Shown here piece after piece: positions 55,690 through 64,000 of a stretch of DNA of 64,000 nt (the first letter of the stretch is position 1; each line of letters opens with the position of its first letter). The position numbers and the translations under genes were made by a program. The stretch is taken from contig OX485806.1 in NCBI GenBank assembly GCA_950295325.1, positions 47,425,169 through 47,489,168 of the forward strand. Direction: 5' to 3'. This DNA is from Polytrichum commune. Taxonomy: Eukaryota; Streptophyta; Polytrichopsida; Polytrichales; Polytrichaceae. The notes under the pieces are model-generated. The model searched no databases, was not told the DNA's origin, and was given only the letters and a program-made list of their open reading frames with translations.

Positions 55690-56160
55690 CGAGTTATAAA
55701 TTCAAGTACGGTTGAAAATATGGAATTATGTCAATGACTTGATGCACATTTAAGATGGAGCCAATAGCCCACACATGCAAGACATGCTCCTCCATGTCCA
55801 ACTATTAACGTTGGCCATTGGAAACCACATGCGCATTTTTTCTTAAGCGGCTAAGGAAGCAAAAACAATGGAATTTTGGGCCTTCAATGAAAGTAAGCGC
55901 GAGGCGGGATGCCAAATCCTTCGAGCATAGAGTTTGAACTCACAATGAAGGTTGTGTTTTTACTAAAATCAACTTTGATGCATTATGTTTGATCCGATTT
56001 TACATAATGTGTAAATAACATTTTGTATAATTTCTAGATAATTTTGTGTTCAATATCACTTTTGATATTAATGTCACATTGTTGCTACTCATTATGATTT
56101 GCTCAAAATTCAAGTTTTGTCAACATGTAATGAAATCATGGATAGGCAATTGGACACATG
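55690..56160 (+). repeat. Dispersed repeat family R2, copy 2
   Basis: Collinear with 2130-2700 (see that entry). The stretch TTGGCCATTGGAAACCACATG and the later TTGTTGCTACTCATTATGATT are the clearest shared blocks. Confidence 0.6.
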
Positions 56161-56559
56161 TTTGCTCAACTTTGAGGGACCTTTACTTCGAGGCATTGTT
56201 TTTGGATGTTCATGCATAGGATGCTAGGCTTTTGGGTGAATGGGAGGTTTGTGAGTTCAACGAGGACAACCATTACGTGGGTTTTTTAATATTGTCTCCA
56301 TTATCTATCCATGTTGTAGTGGATTATCCAAAAGGTTATATACTCATATTACATCCGCGACATGAGACATATGCTAAACCGGTTTGGGTGGCAATTTTTT
56401 TGTTTCAACCAGATTTTGTAACTCATAGTTTTCATTTTTGAAACTCAAGCGGAGTAGAACTAACCAACATCACGGAATAGATATGTGATTTGTCATTACA
56501 CATATTCGGATACAAATCTTAAATTTTGTTGGAAGGTGGATTATGAGCATGGTTTAACT

Positions 56560-57600
56560 TTGATACATATAGATTCATGTAGAGCTAACTACCTCCACTT
56601 GGTTCTAAAGTTGGTTGTATTGTATAAACCTAGAAAGTCTTCCAAATTAAGATGAACCAAATTATCTAGTCTTTTTGTTGATCACTTATTATCTTGCTTT
56701 TGTTTTTTGTTCATGGTTTTTTCCATCGATTGATGGTGATTTGTTCTTTTTATCACAACCTCTTAGTCATCTTTTAAAATTTTGTCTACCTTAGGTTTTT
56801 TTTAGTTGATGCGAAGGCAATCAATTATTAGCAATGAAATTTCTTAATGATAACCGCCGATCACTTGTGAGGATCTCTGTCAAAGTGATTTTGTTCTTCC
56901 TTGATAAATCTTCAAGTAGTCCTTCTTTAGCCTTAAGTATTAGTCTATTGGCCTTTCTTCCAAGTAATGATATTTTTCATGTCCCGTTGTTGTCCCTTAT
57001 TTTCTTCTTTGGAGTTGTTTTGTAGTGATAAAAAAATTCCTTTATTCAATTGCTAGATTATTCTCAATTTGTGTTGCAATTGTTATTTTAGCTCAAATTC
57101 TATTTCCTACCTCATTTTAACATCAAATAACCTTGTTTGTCGTTATAGATCCAACAATTCTCTAACCAACGTCATTATCGTATGGCTTTAGCTCGGCTTT
57201 AGTAGACTAAGTGTATCAAATTGTTGTAAAACCAAATAGCTCTAGTAGACTGAGTATCTTCATTGTTGTAGACCAAATAACTTTAGAAGGCTAAGTATCT
57301 ATTGTTGTGGTGAACAAGTAGCTCTAATAGATTAATTTTCTCTTTGTTGTTGTAAATCCAAGTTGTTAAGTTTCTTTTGGTTGTTGTAGAACCAAATAAC
57401 TCTGGTAGACTAATTGTTCTTGTTGTTGTGGAACCAAATAGGTCTAGTAAACTAAGTCTTTTGTTGTTGAATTACCAAATATGTCTAGTAGGCTAAGTAT
57501 CCAAGTAAGCCTTTTGAGTGGTGCATTTTGTAAGTAACCAAATAATCATTTTGAGTAGTTTTTTTATATGTAACCTAATAGCCAAGTAGTGATGAAATCA
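56560..57600 (+). repeat. Dispersed repeat family R3, copy 2
   Basis: Left part matches 10340-10460 (GTAGAGCTAACTACCTCCAC; AATTAAGATGAACCAAAT). From about 57190 a degenerate tract repeats GTAGACTAAGTAT and AACCAAATA phrases. No gene. Confidence 0.55.
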
Positions 57601-60049
57601 CCTTCAACCCTCGACCTTAGACTATGTAATCCATTGTTGACAAGTTTACACAAACATCACTTCCACCAAAATTGAACTGCTATAAATTTCCATTTTCTTC
57701 GAAGGTGGTCATATGCATGTTATTATCGGTATTTTTATTTTTATAACATTCTTTTTGGTAAGCTCTTACGAAGTCTTAAGGGGTAGATGCCCTAGGTTTC
57801 TAAGTTCATGTTCCTTTAAATCCTAATGTCAAGGTTAAGAGTCTATGGACGGGAATTCATTCATAGTCCAATATCATGTGAAATTACTCTTATATCTTTC
57901 ATGGTTTGAATAACTTATAACCACATTCAGTCAATTTAATTTCAAAGGTGCTTAGTCAAGAGCGTCAAAATCCTTTTGTATTTCAAGCATATTCCGTTGT
58001 TAATGAAAATCTACTTAGTTTGATGAATAACATTTAGTTTCTTGAATTTTTTTATTTATTCCATCATCCACAAAGTCCATGTTAACATCAACTGCAAAGT
58101 ACTTGATCAATGTTCTAGTTTCAAGAGTACATTCCAAAATTATACATGATCAATGCTCCCACATATTCCCACTCATCAAGGGGTCAATGGGTAAATAGTT
58201 CCCTTCACACACATAAATTACTTCAAAGTTCATTTACATTCCATTGAAAACCCTTGAGGTTCAATTTTTGTTGATTTCTCTTTATAGATTCATTTGTTCT
58301 CGGTTCCATTTTGATGTCCTTCCATATCCTCCCAGATTCATTATCTATTGATGGCCTTGCATGACTCATCTCTTCCAACATAAATGTCAACTTCAGTCGA
58401 TGGCCCTTTGCGTCATTCTTCAAATACTTGTCATGAATGTGATCCGATGTTGGCGGCTTCGTTAGTCATTTTGTCTTCTACATCAACATTTTATTTTATT
58501 TTGTAATTTTATTATGCCTTAATTAATTAAAATCTTCATGTGTAAATCTTAAGTTGGCCAACTCAAGGCTTGGATGGATATGTATGTGGACTCCTCTCTC
58601 TTGATTCACTTATTGGTTGTAAAACAAACATCAAAATTTCATATGTCGTATGTTTCCACAACGTTGATATGTCTCATGTATCCTCTTTGATTTGTTTGCT
58701 TCATAAATGCTTGGGTGCCTCACATCTCAACCTAAATTCCTATCGCTCATTTTAGTTTGCACCTCAGGTGCCTCATGTCTCAAGCTAAATTTCTATCATT
58801 CATGTTAGTTTTTCAGGCTCGAACACTTAGGTAAAATGTTTGTGGTAAAATGAAATGTATTATGGCCCTCAACTTGGCCTTTTTAAATATTTTTTCACCT
58901 CTAAATAATTTCAAATTTTCCTAAACATTGGTTGCATCTATATTTAGCAATGTATTCAATTATAGCATAAACTTAGAGTTTTAATTATATTTTCTCAAAT
59001 CTACATTGCTTTGAATGTTCTTCCTTATTACACATCTCTTCATATCTAGTAGTTGGATTCTCATCCATCCTAGTTTCATTAATCACGTATTCCTATGAAC
59101 GGGGATGTGTCTGGGCCTCTTCATTTCCCAAAGCGATCTCGTTTCCATTGGCCTTTGGTCGTTCCCGAGTCAATTGTTCCCATTGGCTGTCAAGTTCTTT
59201 TATCGGGCTCGTTCCCACTGGTCGTCGTCCAAGTTCCCAAACCGGCCCCATTCCCACTAGTTGTCCTCAACATTTTCCATCTTCCTCCTACCACTTCCAA
59301 GGCTTTCTCGTCCTCTCTTTGCCTTTTTGTTGGTTCAGTGTAGGCTGCTTGGTGACTCTTTCAGTAGCCATGTATTCCAAGTAATTTCTCTATAAGTAAC
59401 CAAGTAACCCAGTAGCCAAGTGTAATAATGCAACATGATTTCCAAAAAATGCTAGTTTTTTCTCCTACTAGTATTTCACAGTTGGCAATATCCATTGGTT
59501 GCTTCAAAGATCCCTAGGAGGTGCCACTAGCACGCCTTTGCATCTTTTCTATGTGGCCAACCCACCATGTTCCCTCAATCCACCCCTCACATGGCTGAAA
59601 CTACCTTATTAGATTTTTTTGCCAGAGAATTTCCCTTTTTCTTTGGTAGAATCATTGTAGATGGCCTCGTAATTGTAGTACATTGTACAAAGTATACCCC
59701 GACATTGGACCCAACTCCAACAAAACATGTATTAGAGCATTGAGCAGCTCTTAAACAATCATCATTATTGTTAAAGTACAAAGAATTTCTTAGACGGGTT
59801 AACATCTCCTTTGACAACAAGGGTTGCCATTGAGGTGCCCAACCATAGTTGATTTGAATATCCTATGGCCATCAAAATCCATAGAAATCTCTACTATTGC
59901 TTGGATAGGGATTGCTTGAACATGTTTTTTGTGGTTGCTCTACATCTCAGAAATAATGTTCCGCAATTCACTCTCCTAGATTGCAATGGCTACGACTCCA
60001 TCATCAAATAAGGTTTTTTCCACATGCTCTATTACGTGAGGTTCAATAT
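57601..60049. other. AT-rich intergenic DNA with local duplications
   Basis: No gene recognised. There is a tandem duplication of ~45 bp near 58708-58806 (GTGCCTCA.GTCTCAA.CTAAATT). A short run of repeated TTCCCA(C/T)TGG phrases lies at 59120-59290; the ORFs there (59095-59384) are low-complexity by-products. AAGTAACCAAGTAACCCAGT-type repeats lie near 59376-59420. Confidence 0.4.
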
Positions 60050-60054
60050 CAAGC
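60050..60054. repeat. 5-bp TSD (left), CAAGC
   Basis: Repeated exactly at 63535-63539. Confidence 0.75.
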
Positions 60055-60184
60055 TGTGAGCCCAATATTGTGCCCACATGTGTTCTTAACATTAAAATTT
60101 ATAAAAGACCTTGGTGTTTTGTGGTTACTTGAAGTGTTAAAGCAATAACAAACGGGAGGCATTAGAACTTAGACATGGTTTTAA

Positions 60185-60189
60185 CTGGG
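60185..60189. repeat. 5-bp TSD (left), CTGGG
   Basis: Against CTAGG at 61798-61802, four of five matching. Confidence 0.6.
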
Positions 60190-61797
60190 TGTCAGCCCTA
60201 AACCCCCACCTTTGTGCATCATAGTCCGGCTGACAGCTCAGGGCTCACACAAGCTAAATTGCTTCCCGTAGAACTCCAAGTCATTACCCAATGCCCCATA
60301 ACATAAATCTCAAACAAACTCCTTTATTCAATGCCACCCAAGGTACAATATTTAAGAATACTTCCTCTTAGTGGTTGTGATCAACCATCACCACCTATTC
60401 TCAACTCCATCACTAAATCACTTCACTGATCTAGGGCATTTCCCAATAGCCTTAAACATTAATCCTTATCAATTCTAAATCCTAATCCTAAAACTACCTC
60501 ATAATGCATTACCCTAAAGCCAGATTAATTATTAGATTAATTTCCCGCAAGCCCGGAATTATCCTTCCTTCACTTTGTTGCCAACAGCTACCTTGCTGGG
60601 TTGGTGAGGTCCAGCTGCCACGTGGCGCTTGTGATTAGTCCCGTAACCTCTCACCCTGACGTGCCTTGGGCTGCTTCCCAGCTAGCTTGCTGGTTGCAGG
60701 TGAGCTCGATTGGCTCTCGCCAGGCCATTGAAGCCAGACTCACCGATCTGACTCCACCCAGCTCGACCCGCATCCCATCAGCCCCCTGGTCATCAAACCA
60801 GGACGTCGGTCCTCCCGCTTTTCGCACCTCTAGTCAGTGACTATGGTTCAAGGCAGACTCATCTAAGAGCCATTCTTGCTGTCAGAACTTGATGTTCAGC
60901 TTGTGCAAGCCGAGATCTACCTCAACCCAAACAATCTCTCCATGTGGGCACAAGGTTCAGTTGGTTCCTTCCCTTCCAACCCACTGGTTGGAATTCAGAA
61001 TCATCAAGGACGATCTCAATGCCCCTTCTCTCCCCTGTTCCGCAGCATCACTCCTTCACCTCCATCAATTTTTGATCAGCTTCCCAATGCTCTAATCCAC
61101 CTGCATTGTCCCTCTTAATTACTTCCCCCCTTGACCCTCAATCCACAGTTTGACTGAGGTATCAGTCCCTCCTTGAGACATTCGGCCTTCCCTTACCGAA
61201 TTGCAGCGATCCACCAACTCAATTGCCAACTCCCACCCTCTCTCGACTTGTGTGCGCAAATTGGCCTTGCTTTCCAGGTGCAAACAGCTGCATCCTTCGG
61301 CCATCCCTTGGACAACTCTCCCCTTCCAGCCTGATTGCCCCAGTCTTTCGAATGTAAGCCCCTTCCCACTTCAGTCTGCGCTGCCCTCCTTGCGGCGCCT
61401 TGTGCTTCCCCTTCTTCGAGAGCAGAGAGAATGAGCGAAAGCTTGCCTAGGCCTCCTGGACCCCTCCCCGACTCAACGGAAATCCAACAGCTTATCCCCG
61501 AGGTTGGGAACGCCCCACCCCTTAAACAGACATTAATTAACCCCATTCATGTTAATAAGAACCCAGCTTGCAAGCCTAAGCCTTAATGCCTAAGAACCCC
61601 ACTAACCAACTTCTAAGCACCACGACTAATCCTACTATCACCAAGCACTAACACCCTAGCTTTAAACTTAAACTCAAATCCAAACTCAAGGCTTCCACTC
61701 TGTTTATGTTTTTTGAATAATTAATGCAAAATTAAAGCCTAAGTTTTAATTAACCTTAAGGGTTAAGAACATATGTGGGCTCAATATTGGGCTCACA
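60190..61797 (+). mobile_element. TG...CA element of family T, inner copy, 1.61 kb
   Basis: Begins TGTCAGCCCTAAACCCCC and ends ATTGGGCTCACA, with TSD CTGGG/CTAGG. It lies inside the minus-strand copy 60055-63534, near its 3' end. Its start and the start of the outer copy form a 60-bp inverted pair (60190-60250 against 63470-63534) that could be mistaken for TIRs of a DNA transposon. No protein-coding gene recognised. Confidence 0.7.
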
Positions 61798-63534
61798 CTA
61801 GGTTAGATTTAGTATTGTTAGACATGAGATTGGGGTTATTTAAAGAGTAAGATTAAAAATAGTGAATTAATCAATTATAGTGTGAGAGTACATTAGGCCA
61901 AATAGGTTTGGGGTTAGGTCGTGTCCATTTAAGTGCGAGTCGCTAAAACGGAACAGTGGAAGAATGCATCGATGTTCGTTTAAGGTGAGTGGGTGTTCAT
62001 TAAGAGGGGGAGCAGGGCAGGCTTGGGAGGAAGACCGTTATCGTTGCTGGATTTCCAGCCAAAGGGAAGGGGGTTTGGAAGGAAGTTGGAATCGACCTCA
62101 TTCTCTCTTTCTCTCGCCAACCGAACTCCAGGAGGGAGTTGCAGTCGCAGTGGGTCGGGGCCCTGAGAAATGTCGTAATTTTGAAGTTGCCTTAGCTGCC
62201 CTGGCCAGCAAGATGCTAGGGGGCTTGGCGACAAGAGACGACAATGTTAATCCTTGGCTGAGTGGACAAGGGATTTAGACATAGGAAGTGAGCACAAAAG
62301 GAGATTTGGATCTGAAGGGCATTGCCACAGGTTGTGGAAGCTTGGCTTGAGGAGCTTACTCGGTGTGTAAATCACTCATGAAGCAGGGGAACGAGCCGGC
62401 GTATCTATGGGGGCGCTGGGTCCTAGAATGATAATGAGAGCTCTCAATGGGGAGATGAGTCGAGCAACTGCACAAGGCAGGTGAATCTCGGAGAAGAGTA
62501 TTCGAGCTTGCGGAAAACGAGGAAGAATTTGCACTTGAACTACGACCCAGGGACCTGCAAAGGGAGATTTAGTGCCAACAATCGAGCAAGGTAAGCTGTT
62601 TGCATTACTGGGAAGGGAATGTGTGTATGAGCTCCAGCACATTCTGCAACAGAAAGAAGGTGGAGGTTTACTGTTCCAAGGGACACGAGATAGAAAAGTG
62701 GAGCTGCAACATTGATAATGTTATTCCGATTGGGAGTAGTCAGAGGAAGAAGAATCCAGAGGGCATTTATGCACTAGCCATTCAATTCTATTTGAATTTT
62801 GCTGACCCAGTTGACTTAGTAGCGATGAAATTGGAGTTGCCATTGTCATGAGGTGGCCAACTGTAGCCGCAGCTAGTTATGGAAGGCCGGAGTTTACCGA
62901 GTGGCGCAGCAGAGTAGCTGCATTAGCATGAAGGGGAAATTGTAGTTGCTTGTTGAAGGAGCGTTCTGCCATAGGCAAGAGGCTTAATGCGGGGATGATG
63001 TTGGTTTACGGTGGTCGAAGGGCCTGAGAGGCAGCCGGAACAGGGTGCAGCTACTGCCAAAGTTATGGGAGCAGCTCATCCAAGCTGGAACAGGGGACGG
63101 TGGTGAACTGATGGCGCCAAGGGATAGGCATTAGTGGACTTGGGAATTAGGATCAGTGAGGTTGGAGAATTAGTGAAGAGGGTTGGGTGTAACCCAATTA
63201 GTAATTAGTAAGAAGGGTAGCTTGGGCGACCGTGTAATTAGGCGTTGGCCTTAACTCAAACTCAACATTATTCAATGTAGTAGGGTTTAGGGTTTTAAGT
63301 GTGGTGTGTAGAAGACATGATAGATGATTGTGTGTATGGCAATGATCACAAGGGCATAGAGTATTTCTCAATACTTGAACATGTGTTATTTGAATAAAAG
63401 TTGTGTGTTTGATATTTACATTATTGGAGTATTGGAAGCGGAGTGGCAAAGCTAAGTAAGGTCAAGCGATCACATGTGAGCCTTAGGCTCTCACCCAGAC
63501 TATGACGCACAAGGGTGGGAGTTTAGGGCTAACA

Positions 63535-63539
63535 CAAGC
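63535..63539. repeat. 5-bp TSD (right), CAAGC
   Basis: Partner of 60050-60054. Confidence 0.75.
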
Positions 63540-63706
63540 ACCTCACTCGAGAGGTGGATTTTCTCCTATTTCTCATGTAAATCTTCTTGAAGCACTTTTA
63601 TGACGCCATCTTCACCATGGACAGGTTTTGAAGAGGCCGCCCGAGCAAAAAATTGTTTGTCTGCCCGCTAAACTACCCATGGTTTATCAAACCACACCTT
63701 AAGTTT

Positions 63707-63997
63707 TCATGCAGCTTGTGGATTTGATGCCATGTTCAAAGTAGTAAGCATCTTTAGTCTTTTCTTTAAGGCTTCCACAATGTCCCCATTAGTTGACACA
63801 AAAATATAGTCTACAAGGTTAGGTTTCCTATCCTCTTCCCCCAATTTATGCAACTTTGCCCAAATGTTGTTCAATTTGTTGTGTGCCCTCGCAAACTTAA
63901 TCCCATTCTCTCCATATTCAATGTTCAGTAAGTTATTAATAATATTTGTACAACCCACCAATTTATGACAATCATATGCCTTCTCCATGCCTACCAT
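63707..63997 (-). CDS. Unassigned ORF at the right edge, possibly partial
   Basis: 96 codons, starting MVGMEKAYDCHKLVGCTNII and ending MASNPQAA. Balanced composition with an amphipathic helical look, and continuous to 3 bp from the window end, so the true start may lie outside. It may be part of a retroelement gag or of a host gene. No motif recognised. Confidence 0.35.
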   Translation of the reverse strand: MVGMEKAYDCHKLVGCTNIINNLLNIEYGENGIKFARAHNKLNNIWAKLHKLGEEDRKPNLVDYIFVSTNGDIVEALKKRLKMLTTLNMASNPQAA

Positions 63998-64000
63998 ACC

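Larger units (their letters stand above)
60055..63534 (-). mobile_element. TG...CA element of family T, outer copy (minus strand)
   Basis: Plus strand begins TGTGAGCCCAATATTG and ends GTTTAGGGCTAACA, flanked by a perfect TSD CAAGC. Read on the minus strand, its first ~65 bp match the starts of 3995 and 60190. It is interrupted by the plus-strand copy 60190-61797; without it and its TSD the element is about 1.87 kb. LTR-like ends without internal genes suggest a solo LTR. ORFs inside (for example 61964-62278) have no recognised motif. Confidence 0.7.

Noticed and set aside
59095-59384. Two overlapping ~80-codon ORFs as a gene
   Set aside because: They translate a short run of repeated TTCCCA(C/T)TGG phrases, are Pro/Val/Phe-rich, and have no domain.
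60190-63534. DNA transposon with 60-bp terminal inverted repeats
   Set aside because: No common TSD flanks these two ends; instead each end belongs to a different TG...CA element with its own TSD.

Overview
The window looks like repeat-rich DNA from a land plant with a large genome. A non-seed plant such as a fern is my best guess, but that is inference from the repeat content, not a species match. I see no ordinary single-copy housekeeping gene. Nearly everything I can assign is transposable elements nested in each other, separated by AT-rich, degenerate repeat DNA. The evidence is terminal motifs, target-site duplications (TSDs), primer-binding sites, intron-exon structure and protein motifs, all read by eye.

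Left part (1-12.9 kb): the 5' end of a minus-strand Gypsy element (gag fragment, tRNA-Met-type primer site, broken LTR; 661-1185); AT-rich DNA with repeat families that recur at 26 kb and 55-57 kb; a 3.15-kb TG...CA element with a perfect 5-bp TSD (3995-7144) that contains a tRNA-derived SINE; and the 3' end plus 3' LTR of a plus-strand Gypsy copy (7150-8486).

LINE (12868-23022, 11-13-bp TSD): about 10 kb with a strongly A/C-rich coding strand. ORF1 has RRM-like segments. ORF2 has two 2A-like peptides, an APE-type endonuclease domain with two altered catalytic positions, RNase H, a CCHC zinc motif and a C-terminal restriction-like nuclease domain. The reverse transcriptase core has been deleted. 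The element ends in a 12-bp-arm hairpin and a TTC tail. A solo LTR of the Gypsy family abuts it (23034-24009).

Gypsy chromovirus (26931-38347): both LTRs, primer site, gag with a tandem array of zinc-knuckle-like units, remnants of protease, RT, RNase H and integrase, and a chromodomain-like tail. It is interrupted by a 716-bp DNA transposon with an 8-bp TSD (29363-30078), by two solo LTRs of its own family with perfect 5-bp TSDs (30627-31599 and 35070-36043), and by a rearranged 2.2-kb block.

The most interesting object is a 16.6-kb giant DNA transposon (38873-55457). It is bounded by 38-bp terminal inverted repeats and a perfect 10-bp TSD. It contains a MULE-type transposase with a D-D-E triad and a C-terminal SWIM zinc finger (50630-54303, plus strand). 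It also carries an 11-exon minus-strand gene (39854-43816) whose product combines a ParB/sulfiredoxin-like GNHR motif with motifs of a beta-class DNA methyltransferase. Two small minus-strand genes are present. Between the genes lies a 5-kb array of about 35 copies of a perfect 22-bp palindrome in three different spacing regimes (127, 96 and 307 bp). The methyltransferase-like gene and the transposase both carry inactivating lesions, so this copy is probably dead. The architecture (transposase, ParB-methyltransferase-like protein and clustered palindromic sites) is the candidate undescribed system.

Right part (55.5-64 kb): AT-rich repeats shared with the left part, then two more members of the TG...CA family, one nested inside the other in opposite orientation, each with its own TSD (60055-63534 and 60190-61797). 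An unassigned ORF lies at the right edge.
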